Part shown: positions 12,301-22,075 of the stretch, in pieces
Layout: each line of letters opens with the position of its first letter
Position numbering within the stretch: position 1 is the stretch's first letter
NCBI GenBank assembly: GCA_027382625.1
Contig: JAJKFJ010021628.1
Span: 1 to 64,000 of the forward strand
From: Tetmemena sp. SeJ-2015
Lineage: Eukaryota > Ciliophora > Spirotrichea > Sporadotrichida > Oxytrichidae
Length of the DNA: 64,000 bases
Direction: 5' to 3'
Program-made: the position numbers and the translations under genes
The notes under the pieces: model-generated
Seen by the model: only the letters and a program-made list of their open reading frames with translations
The model's database searches: none
What the model was told of the DNA's origin: nothing

Positions 12301-15300
12301 ATGCATATACATTAGAATTCTAATTTAATTTAACAGGTCATTCGCTAAGGGAGCTGAATTAAATTAGAGCTAGAGAGAAAGACACAGTATCAAAGGCTGA
12401 AATAGCAATATTTTTTTTATCATGGCATGCGAAACCATCAAGTAGGAGTTAGGGTTTCAATGAATAGCAACGGTCTTCCTGCCACTAGCAACGATGGTGT
12501 GACTGCAGGATTTATGAGCGGGGATTTTAAGTTTGAGTCAGGACGAAGAAGCGAGATGCATTCATTTAACTAGAGCAAGCAAATTACAGATAATCTAGTC
12601 ATGTTTAATCTCAACAATAGTTAAAAGAACAGTAACGATGAATTGTTATTATATAATAAATTTTGACTCCTTATGTATCATGAATATAAGAAGCTTAATA
12701 GCTAAGGTGAAAGTAAAGAAATAATGGCCTAACTTAACTAATCTCAAGAGTAGCAAGAGTCCTTATATCATCAAAGCCCAACTTCTAGTTTGGCTAAGGG
12801 AAATTTGAAGTCAAATAGGAGCAATAATATGCTTAATAATTTATTATGAAATTAATAAAGAGCAGAATGATGAAACTCTCATTTGGGCCTACACAGAATT
12901 TGCAATTCTTCGAGCCACAAACATTTATAAGAAAGTCAAGAGTAGAATAGGTAGAGTCTGTGATCAAAACAAGCTAATAGAGCCATTATGAAAAGCCAAA
13001 AGTTAGTATTCATAGAAATGTACTCTATGGAAATTAACTTTTTTATGTAAGCCAGTATATTTTTAAATTATCCGCAGTCAACAGTATCGAACCCAAATTA
13101 CGCTTCTTTGCTTAATTAAAAAAGAGAAACTTTTTCTATAAAATCTCCGCGCTCTTTAGTAGACTCTTCAAGGTTATCATAAAGATCTAGTCATCACTCT
13201 TTTATTTAATTATACTGATACGATTTAAACTTAAGACTCTTCTCATATAGACAACAACAACAACTATAATATTCATGCTAATGAATCTCCTGATAAACAT
13301 AAGAAATCGAGTGCTTTTAAAAGGCAAGCTAAAAATAGAAACTCATAGAATTATTCCTAAATGTCTAGTAAGCTTCGTCATTATGAAAATATAGTATCAC
13401 CTCTCAGTAACATACTCTAAATGTATTTCAATCTTCTTTTGTTTATCTACCCGAATCTTTGTTTGATAAGGACTACAAAGGGGAGCATATTGACACTCCT
13501 GTGACTGCGTCTATCGATCTGGATGAAGAGTAAAGACGAGATAGGAAAAAGTCATAATTGTAACAAATACTTAAAAACAATGAGTCCAAAGAGGAAAAGA
13601 AAAGTTTAGGAATGCCCACGCTTGAGCCTTTGCTACAAGATATCATGGCATCAGATTTAAGGTATTGTTTGAGCCCAGAAGGCGAGCATGATTAGAAATA
13701 ATAGAAGTAGTCGATGGAATTTTCGCCCCAAGCTAATTTATAAGGAATAGATCTTGATGTAGACTTAGACAAGATCAATGAAAATCCTTCTTCATACCAG
13801 TTTTAATAACATCTTTCTCAAATGGCAGGCTCGCCAACCAACAGACATTATAACTCTCAGTCTCCTTCTGATTCTTAAGTCTCTCCAAAAATTAACTAAG
13901 CAATTCCGTCTCCTCATATTCCACAACCTATTCATGTCAATAGCTATTGAGTTATTTTATTATGATTGAGTTAAATGTTGACGCAGAAGAAGTTGAAAAG
14001 CAAAAGTAAAGGCAAGTCGAACAGTTCTAAGCTCAGAAGCTGCTATTTGCAAAGTATTACTATGAATAAAAGAGACAAAGATTCCAGTTGAATGAGCGTA
14101 TAGTTGAAGAAAGGGAGCAAGAGAGGTTGAGATAAGAAAGACAAGAATAGAAAAGCAAACAGAGTGCTGTGAAAAGGTTAAATGAAGCGAGAGATCTGAT
14201 GACATCATATGATGGTTTACTGTAAAGGATTGAGTATTCAGACAAGGTAGATGATGTAATTAACAAGCTTAAGAAGCAGCAGCAAGAGATAGAAAGGTAT
14301 AACTAAAGTTTGGAGGAAGCTAGTTACTTGCAAGGCTTTTCTGCAGATCCTACAAGACTTTAATTATATCAAAATATCATATGCTAAATAATACATTGTT
14401 AAAGAACGTACTCTATAGCTGGGAGATCATTTTCTCAAAATTCTCAAACAGGAAGTAGATTTCAAAACACAAACGTGTTTGACTTGAGGGTATTCAAAGA
14501 GAACATAGGCTTCTATGATGAATTCATATAAAAATCCAAGGACTTACAAGAAAAGGGTGTAAGAGATAGATTTCCTTTAGATTCGTTTCTCTAAAGCTAT
14601 CAGAATGCCTTCTCCAAGGACTACTCTTATTCTTAAGAATCTTACACTTATAATAAATTTAATTCAGGTATGCAATCGGGATAAAGAACAGCTAACTACA
14701 CAAACTATCTCTAAAAAGGAGTTAGGAGTTAGCAAGTGAGCCCTAGGTAAAAGCAAGCTAATTTTTCTCAAACAGCAAAGACAGCTTATAGAAATTTACC
14801 TAATTTGCGGCCTTTGGCAACTCCAAGCCACATGCCTTAACTTAATGAGATCATGAGCAATTCCTTCAGAGTAGATAGTACTCAAGTTTACTAGACAGCT
14901 AGGTATCATAATTTGAGTTAGCTGGAGGCAAATCCTTCTTCTTAGCCTTAAATAAATACACAAGGGGTACTTCCTAATTTGGGATAGGAAAATTAGGCTA
15001 TCTTAAAATGAATTGCACTTATCATTTTTAAATTAAAGAGAAAAGGACATGCTTTTCAATTCTTATTAGGATGGGTCAAACGCATTTACAAATACCTAAC
15101 TGAGTTCCAACCCAAGACTCCAATTTATTCAGAGTCAAGAAAAAATAAAAATGCTTATATAGGGCTACTTTTTTATTTAAATCGATTACTCAGACAACTT
15201 AGCAACTTATAATATCAAAAAGATTCATGATATTCAAGATTAAAACTAAGCAAAGATGAAACTAGACCATTAAAATCCTGGTATAATATAGAAAAGAGAT

Positions 15301-16068
15301 AATTAGTAAGTGTAATAAATTCCTCCCTAATAAAGACATCACAAACAAAGGATGATAGTTTCAGTTCCAACAACTCCTTCTGCAGCCATTATTCATTCTC
15401 AGCTTGAAGAGTCTTTCAACAGGCATACTCAAAAGTAAAACACGACTAATAATCAGCAAGAGTTAGTAGGTTCTTAGTTCAACAATACACGAAATCAGGG
15501 ATTGAAAAATGAAGTATCAGCGGACCCAAGTTAGAAGGCTACTAATTCAGTCTTTGTACAGAATCTTTACTAGCATGTTTAGAATAAGCCATCCACATAC
15601 CAATAAATCTTCAAAACTAACAACAAATCTAAGAATGTTGGAAGAGGGAAAAGCGGGCTCAGTCATTAGGGCCACTCACCTACTTAAAACTAGAGTTAAA
15701 GCCCAAAATAAGACTAAAATCCTTCGCATAATTAATAAAGAAATCCTTCATTTGAAGACAAGAGTCAAGTTCCATTTCAATAAAGAGCTCTTGTAGGGTG
15801 GTAAGCAAAAGATAACATGAATGATGCCAAAGAAAATGCTCTTGCAAATAAGATACCACCTGCTTAATAAATTTAGAAAGGACTTAATGGAGATAGAAAA
15901 ACTCTCGGTTAGTCAATTAAAAATGGAAGAACCTCATTATCTCTCAATAGTCCTCCTCCAGAAGTTATTGGAATTTCAGCTAGCGTCAAGAATAAGAATT
16001 CGGGAAATATCTCTTGATATAAAAATCTCAAAGCTGATTTAAAATTCTTAACAACTTTAAAATGTTGA
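9348..16068 (+). CDS. Very large Q/N/S-rich protein with coiled coil
   Basis: About 2,100 residues once IESs are removed. The family is not recognised. The start is ATG 9348 or 9414. The N-terminus is basic, followed by long low-complexity stretches rich in Q, N and S, a more ordered part near 10.8-11.6 kb (…GGPVLVNKVVSKLGGGVEGL…, a C-x2-C pair, then helices), a strong Q/E/R coiled coil at about 13.97-14.35 kb, and a polar tail. Three IESs with exact pointers are mapped (9621, 12401, 14992); more frame shifts near 12.85-13.05 and 13.2 kb indicate others. TGA is in frame at least six times with good flanking sequence, for example KFIIWKYLKF and LYNKFWLLMYHEY. The end is TGA 16,066, or TGA 16,015 if that one is read as stop. 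Confidence 0.7.
9621..9658 (+). other. IES, 38 bp, pointer GTCGAT
   Basis: GTCGAT at 9621-9626 and 9659-9664 bound an AT-rich segment. Removing one copy plus the interior rejoins two frames (…FSKGVD / RYSSQNETS…). Confidence 0.85.
12401..12462 (+). other. IES, 62 bp, pointer AATAGCAA
   Basis: AATAGCAA occurs at 12401-12408 and 12463-12470, in the same codon phase. Excision joins …SIKGWNSN to GLPATSNDG. The W codon just before the pointer is TGA. Confidence 0.88.
14992..15064 (+). other. IES, 73 bp, pointer ATTAGG
   Basis: ATTAGG at 14992-14997 and 15065-15070 flank AT-rich DNA. Excision rejoins the frame as …LGQENQ / DGSNAFTNTQ…. Confidence 0.85.
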
Positions 16069-16237
16069 TTTATTTTATATTTCATCTTTAAAGAGAAGAA
16101 ATCCTTCGAAATTTTTCTGATATTGCTTTGAGTTGAAGTATTCAATTTAAATAACTTTGAAATTAAATGACTGATTAAAAAATGTAGCAGGTTTATCAGT
16201 TTTAATTGCTGATTTAGAATAAATATAATGATCCTCT

Positions 16238-17701
16238 TCAAATTTTTAATGTAATAGTTGTCGGGTCTTAGTCTACTTCTTCTCCCTCTCCCTCGATTTC
16301 AAGTGTGTATTTAAATTGTTGAGCTCCTTAGCCTTGACTTTCGTTTTGAGTATCATAGAGAAAATCTTGCAAAATATTGCTTAACGAATAAAAATCACGC
16401 TTAAAATGCAACTTTTATTCTTCTTGCTCATCATTATCATCAAGTTCAAGGAATTTAGACGAGCTTTATCTTTTTTCATCAAATTTATATTCTTAAATAA
16501 ATGAAGAACAGATTTTAATATCAGAATAATTAATCAAGAGAGGAGTTAAAAATGTTGCTTGTAGATTTTTTTCCGCCGCTAAGAATGTGAGACCTTATTT
16601 TAGAAGATTAGGCTCATGCTCACCAGAGAAACCATTTTAATTGCTTCTAATAACGGTCCCAGCGTGATTATATTGATTTTTTGCAGAACTAGCACCAGCA
16701 TCTGGATTCTCAATTACAGTCTTTTAAATTTGCACACTAAAGTATAATATCCCTAATTACAGTCTCTAAGTCTACATCTTGCTGAAGATTGATAATAATG
16801 CTATCTGCCTCAACCAATGCTTGGTGAGAGACTCCTGGTCTAGAATACTTTTCACTTGCTCTCCTTGAGTTGGTCTCTTCTTTGCGCTTTTTCTCCATCT
16901 GATGAAGCATAAAGGTGTACATAGGATTAGCACATATTTTGTGTGATAGATATTAAAAAATAATAAGCTTAAAAGATTTGTCAACTGCACCTTTATAAAA
17001 TGAGCGTATTCAATTAGATATAGACCTTAATTTGGACATACTGGGGTATCTCCTGTTTTAGGTTAGCTATTGCTTCTTCTGAGGCAAATCCTTTAACAAG
17101 AGCATGAGCTGAGTCGAAATTAGATCTTATGAATCTTTCCAAGTCCATCTCTGAGGTGTTATAGTATGATAAAACAAAGCGACTACTTTCTGGGTGGATA
17201 AATTTAAGAGCTATATATATTAGCAGATTCATTTATCATGCTTTAATGGATGTAGAGAAAGATGATCATAGATATGGGAGCATAGGGTTGCTAGCAGATT
17301 TCATTTTTAAACAGGTTGGCTATTTTGACTAGCTTATTCTTTTCTTCTTATGATTGAGAACTCTGATTTGCTTCCTCTGAGGTATCTAGATGGCTTTAGA
17401 CGAACTAAGAGAGGAACTAAATACGGAAGTGGTATGAAAAGCTGAGAAACAGAGAGTGAGTAGTTTATGCCTTTAGTAAAAACGAAAGTAACTCAACGTT
17501 ATCGTGGACAATAACTATCATTAGAATTTGCTTTAAGCATTTGTAGTCCCAAACGAAATCGAACTTTGTCCAGAGGTATTTAAAAATCTCTGATGAGAGC
17601 ACGCTATCAGAGCGAACGATTGCTACAGCAAGTGCAAATATCAAAGGATGATCTCCGCCTTTTGACATAGCCAGAGTAGATCTCAGATTAACTTTCACCA
17701 C
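16238..17701 (-). CDS. Ankyrin-like protein with acidic C-terminus, N-terminus missing
   Basis: Minus-strand segments read a repeat-like region (…GGDHPLIFALAVAIVRSDSV…, …LKQILMIVIVHDNVELLSFLL), then IYIALKFIHPESSRF and DLERFIRSNFDSAHALVKGF, a polar linker, and an acidic end closing at TGA 16,238-16,240. The helical repeats resemble ankyrin units. One IES is well defined (16,723-16,765, pointer AGACTGTAATT). A 9-bp direct repeat AATCTGCTA near 17.2-17.3 kb and a frame change near 16.95-17.03 kb suggest two more. No start is seen upstream of 17,701, where TIR element copy 2 follows. The gene may be truncated there or continue elsewhere, possibly with the opposite-strand ankyrin gene starting at 18,282. 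Confidence 0.55.
16723..16765 (-). other. IES, 43 bp, pointer AGACTGTAATT
   Basis: An 11-bp direct repeat (AATTACAGTCT on +, at 16712-16722 and 16755-16765). Excision joins …DVDLETVI to ENPDAGASS…. Confidence 0.85.
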
Positions 17702-17780
17702 CTCACTTATTAATTAAGATAGTTGTTTAATCACAGAAGTATTTTACTATATGCATGTGCCCGTAGTAGATAGCCAGTAA

Positions 17781-18113
17781 TATTATACGTTTAGCCCCGA
17801 TTTTTCAAAAAATTTTCAGTTTGATTCTGTTAAGCCTGGACGAACGACGACGAAGCTCTTGTCTCTATGATAAAACTTGGTACTGTAAGCGCTCCTTTTC
17901 GGCCGAGTATTGCTAGAAAAATTTCAAAAAAAGGTAATTTTACTTTATTAAATCCCACTATTGTAGCGTAATTTATGGATCTAAGCATGCCAATCATGGA
18001 TGGATTCGAAGCCACTTCTCTAAAGTTCAGTAAAGAGACGAATAATAGAGGCTACTTACTGGAAAACTCGGCTCCCTAGCCAGTATTGAAAAATCTGGGC
18101 CGAACTGATAATA
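17781..18113. mobile_element. 333-bp terminal-inverted-repeat element, copy 2
   Basis: Same length and ends as the 2514-2846 element. Left end 17,781-17,805 and right end 18,089-18,113 match inverted with a few mismatches. The interior keeps long identical blocks such as AAACTTGGTACTGTAAGCGC and AAAAAAAGGTAATTTTACTT. Its minus-strand frame (17,830-18,015) is related to that of copy 1. It lies between two ankyrin-like segments of opposite orientation. Confidence 0.85.
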
Positions 18114-18281
18114 ACGGATTCCACTCAGCTATATATCTGTATTCTCCTGATCTGCCCTTCTAGGACTCTGTAGTTAATTTAAAAATGTTTTATATAATGA
18201 TTCAAATCTTTTGGAAATCATATAACAAATAGATAGATACTTGCTCGGAGGATAAATAGTTACTTTAACACATAACAAATA

Positions 18282-20005
18282 ATGGGAGGCTGCTAAACTA
18301 AAGAAGGAGATGATCCTTTTGCTTATAGACAAAAGTATGTTATGAATCTTGAATTTTATATAGAAAGAATCATTCTATAAATACGAAAGTGCTTTGAAAT
18401 TGATTTATATAACTATTCTGTATATGAAGGAAAATATCAACCAATTGTGGGACGGTATGTTTAAGTTAACATTCTAATGTAGATTCAAGAACTTTGATTT
18501 CAAGGAAAATGATCTCACACATTTTTCTATCAAGGGAGATCTAGATAGACTTAAAGCAGCTTGTGAAAAGCTAAACATATCTGAAGTTTATTTCATAATT
18601 AAAGAAATGAAGTGGTAGGTATTAGAGGATACACAGAAAAGGAAATAAAACTCTTTGGTGGGCTGAAGCAGAATACCAAAATGTGGAATCCACTTCTTTT
18701 CGCAGTAGCTTTTAAGCACTTGTCATTAGTCAAGTATTTAATTGAGGAGAGAAAAGTTAATGCAAAGCTCTGCCTGAGAGATCCTGTCCAATCTAATTTA
18801 ATCTTCTTTAACATATTAAATCAGGAGAGTATTCAGAGGTGAGTCCTTCCTATGAAGTGAGATCAAAGTGCTTTGCAGTATTGATAGCTCTGAGCAACAA
18901 GGATTCTAGAATGCTAGACTATCTTCTTAATAACCTACATCAGCTTTCATTTAAATTCCTCTTATCTAAATTGAGCTCTGGTCTTAGCACGAGTTAGAAG
19001 TGATTCTGTAAGAGTTAAGTTAGGCTAAGGATTAACAAGAGTTGAATAATCATCTAGAACTCATAATTAAGAGCAAAGCTTTTGAGAGTATCTTCCTTAA
19101 CCGCTGCTTCAAGCATCAAATTGAGTTACTTACAAAGATACAATCAATCTTTATTATGTGAGTATAGTTTTTAAGATCCAAAGAGGAAACTATGTGGATG
19201 TAAATGAATGGCAGAGCACTACCGCAGTTTTGGAAAAAATCTTTAGTGAGGAGCCATTCACAACTGCATATGTTGTTGTTCTTCTGCGCAATAGGCATTC
19301 CTACCGAGTGCCAGTAGATAAGCTAAAGTATCTCTTGAGACACTCACCCAAGGAAATTGTTCAAAATAAGAGAAAGTTATTCTTGGCTTTGCAAGGAGAG
19401 TTATAAAATTGAGATTTAAAATTTATCTAATGAGAACTGCAGCTAAGTACATTAGAAGGAAGTGAAGAGATAGTAGCCCAAATAATTAAAATCCTTAACT
19501 CAGAGTGCAAGTTCACCCTATCAGAAATTTACTACATCATCCTTAACGCCGCTAAGGTGGGTGATATCGCCACACTTTAAGAATTATTTTTAAAGACTAT
19601 ATAACAAAGTGCAAGTTCACAGAGATCAACCAAATAACAGATGAAGATGAGAGACTATAGCACGAGGAAACAGATATTGATAGGATGCAGTAAATTGCTA
19701 AAATAGTCCTTACATTAAAAAAATTGAGGAATTATTTTTGATTTATTTATACAAATTGGGACTCGAGTGGGCAATCTATTTCAGTAAGAATGAGGCAGTA
19801 TAAGGCTGAGAAATCTCCAGAGTCCTAAGATAGATGCCATTTAAATCTTAATCTAGAATGGATTCTTATAAACGGGGAAGATAAGTAATAAATAAATGAG
19901 AAACTGAGTTAAGATTTTAGAACAGAAGAATAAGTAGTCACCTTGATAGCTAAGTATGTGCCTTTATAAGGAATATCTCTATCACTGAATTTGTTATAAA
20001 GTTTA
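18282..20005 (+). CDS. Ankyrin-repeat-like protein with N-terminal lipidation motif
   Basis: The protein starts MGGCQTKEG, a glycine-2 plus cysteine arrangement typical of N-myristoylated and palmitoylated proteins, which suggests membrane attachment. Two clear GT-AG introns follow, at 18,455-18,482 (28 nt) and 18,839-18,861 (23 nt). The body has helix-turn-helix repeats resembling ankyrin units (MWNPLLFAVAFKHLSLVKYL, FAVLIALSNKDSRMLDYLL, TTAYVVVLLRNR). A 13-bp direct repeat at 19,504 and 19,608 flanks a coding-looking 104-bp segment. The frame drifts around 18,605 (5-bp slip). The end is not clear; the reading becomes AT-rich after about 20,005. It is a probable paralogue of the 23,999 gene. 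Confidence 0.65.
19504..19620 (+). repeat. 13-bp direct repeat flanking an in-frame segment
   Basis: AGTGCAAGTTCAC is at 19504-19516 and 19608-19620. Joining across it keeps the frame (…NSECKFTEINQ…), as expected for a pointer. The segment between also reads as protein in frame (LSEIYYIILNAAKVGDIATL), so it may be an MDS inserted inside an IES position rather than junk. Confidence 0.7.
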
Positions 20006-20271
20006 AATTAATTTAAATAGTATTTAAGAGTACAATAGTATTTCCTTTTAATTCTTTGCATTTTTTCTTCTATCCTTGTTGTTTGATAAATTTCATACTA
20101 GCCTTCTTACTTTACATTATAAAAAAAATCAAGTATTAACCACACTTTAAAGGCTTTTAAACGAATTGTTGTGAGAGAAATAAGTTTGTGCGGGATCAGT
20201 TTCAAATATTCTTTAGTAAATATAAGACTAGCTCATGCCTTTGAATGAGCGACTATAGTGATGTCACTTGA

Positions 20272-21202
20272 TCAGATTCTCTTTTTAGCTCCATAGGGTG
20301 AGTCCATATTTATTTCTCTGAAGTCATTGATTGTATAGTCTCCCTAGATTGTAAATGGCTTAGTAAAATTTCACCATAATAGATCTTAAAATATTTTTGC
20401 TCCTCTTTTTCGGAGAGAGATTCGTGCTTTAGTGCTTGCATGTAATCTTCATCGGGATTTATGTTTTCGGGTGTAATTTTCTGAGTCAAATTAAAATACC
20501 TGATTGTAAAAATGTTTATTGTGTCAATAGAAGGAGTAATGCTGCCAAGCTCCCTCCGATTAGTGGGCCAATGATGTAAGATATTAGGAAGGCAGGCTTC
20601 GCAACTTTAGTAATAGAGGGATTTACGAGCTGACTCAGTAGGTTAGTTGTAATTATAGATAGACCGAAGGTAGGGTTCAAACCACCTCCAGTTATTTAAT
20701 TATTCAGGTTATTTAAATATAATTAGATTCAAGTGGACAAAAATAGAAATTTTTATAACAAAATATTGCAAAAAAAAGCATATAACAAAACTTTAAGTTA
20801 CATTTAATGCTTAATTTTTAAATAAAGAAACCTCTTGTCATATTTAAGCTTAAAATGGGCTTATAAATTAGACATTTTTTAAAAATAAATACAGCTAAAT
20901 TATGAGCAACAAATGATAGAGCATTTATTATATCATAGAAGCATAAAATATATTAAAAATATAATTCCAGTAATGGGTCCGGCCATGCTGACGCAAACGT
21001 AAATAGCGAGACCAACTGTGAGATTAGAGAGCATACCGTCATGAGTAGCCGCGACTTTTCTGTACTTGATGAAGAGAATGGATGAGACTAAAATCCAAGT
21101 GAATAGTGCCTCTTCAGCCATTATTTAAAAGATGTTCTGTACCGAGTCATCATGGAAATCATCAGCCGGTATTAGTTTAACAGTTCCACCCGGTCCCAAC
21201 AT
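20272..21202 (-). CDS. Aquaporin, C-terminal half (inverted MDSs)
   Basis: A major intrinsic protein that conducts water or small solutes through membranes. This block starts at the pointer ATGTTGGGACC (21,192-21,202). It encodes helix 4 (FTWILVSSILFIKY), helix 5 (…VGLAIYVCVSMAGPITG), the second pore motif GGGLNPTFG (NPT instead of NPA), helix 6 (FLISYIIGPLIGGSLAALL) and a cytosolic tail ending …NMDSPYGAKKRI at TGA 20,272. Two IESs interrupt it: 279 bp with pointer ACTGGA and 38 bp with pointer TTGAC. A likely one-base homopolymer error near 20,373 shifts the tail frame. The start of the protein lies on the opposite strand at 21,454. Confidence 0.9.
20490..20527 (-). other. IES, 38 bp, pointer TTGAC
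   Basis: GTCAA (+) at 20485-20489 and 20523-20527. Excision joins …AALLLLTQ to KITPENINPDE. Confidence 0.8.
20693..20971 (-). other. IES, 279 bp, pointer ACTGGA
   Basis: TCCAGT (+) at 20687-20692 and 20966-20971. The interior is strongly AT-rich. Excision joins MAGPITG to GGLNPTFG, the second pore loop of the aquaporin. Confidence 0.9.
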
Positions 21203-21453
21203 ATTACTCTTGAATATAGATGAATATCCTATATCCGTAATTAAATTATCCTTCCATCTTCCTTCTACAATGTAAACTGCAAGAGTTTATCTAATTTCTA
21301 CTTTAAAACATTTTGATTTCTTCTTCACATTTATAACTCATTAATTTAATAAGGCAAATTATCTCACTTAATGTATGGGATATGAAATTGATAGATGTTT
21401 GAAAGGATATAAAAATAAATAAACTAGGATACCACAGAGATACAAAATCTAAA

Positions 21454-21819
21454 ATGGAGAATAGGAAATCGACGCGATCTGCAAATAATAATGGCCTAAT
21501 TTTTATGGCTATGTATGAATTCATTGGGACATTTATTGCTCTGCTCGGAGTTAACTGCTCTTTTAACAATGCTGCTGTAACGGGAGTTGGGTTCTTCATC
21601 GCTGCCACTCTAACTGGAAGAGTGTGTGGAGGGCATTTTAATGGGGCAGTAACTCTTGCAGTTTTCTCAAATATTTTAAGGAAAAATGGTCAGGATAATA
21701 TTGCAATAGCGCTCTTAATTTTGCTAGTGGACCTGATTAAATATTTCTTGAAAAATTTTATCAAATTTTATGATGGGAGCTTATGCAGCAATGGGTATTT
21801 GCGTGGCTATGTTGGGACC
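21454..21819 (+). CDS. Aquaporin, N-terminal half
   Basis: ATG 21,454 begins a short basic leader, then helix 1 (FMAMYEFIGTFIALLGV), helix 2 (VTGVGFFIAATLTG), the first pore motif GGHFNGAVT (FNGA replacing NPA) and helix 3. A 37-bp IES (21,734-21,770, pointer TGAT) interrupts helix 3; its removal gives LLVDLMGAYAAMGICVAML. The coding sequence then stops at ATGTTGGGACC (21,809-21,819), after which the DNA is non-coding. The same 11 bp open the inverted C-terminal half at 21,202. Joining them gives a complete six-helix aquaporin with normal spacing, so the gene is split and inverted here rather than truncated. Confidence 0.9.
21734..21770 (+). other. IES, 37 bp, pointer TGAT
   Basis: TGAT at 21734-21737 and 21771-21774 flank an AT-rich segment in aquaporin helix 3. 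Excision restores frame. Confidence 0.8.
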
Positions 21820-22075
21820 TGATATATTAATTTTTAACTTTATAAAGTATCAAAGTGCTAAAAATTTGGCGTCAGCATGGCCTTCAACAATTAAATTTAT
21901 CAATGTGAGAAGCAGAATTAAACTCAATAAAAATAAATAAGCTCTATAAATCTAAAATTTCGTCATATTGTAAATCTATAATTCAAAGAGATTTGTATTC
22001 TGACAAGCAGTTTTCTAATGTTAAAAAAGCCTCATTAAATTTATCTTAGTCTACTCCGAACTTCTCATTTAAATT

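Noticed and set aside
12845..12875. IES with pointer TTAATAA in the large Q-rich gene
   Set aside because: The 7-bp repeat is in codon phase and gives one plausible frame, but another frame downstream looks equally protein-like, so the join could not be decided.
15509..16042. Two plus-strand open frames free of stop-like codons
   Set aside because: The neighbouring frame, with TAA/TAG as Q, continues the large Q-rich protein; these are out-of-frame shadows.
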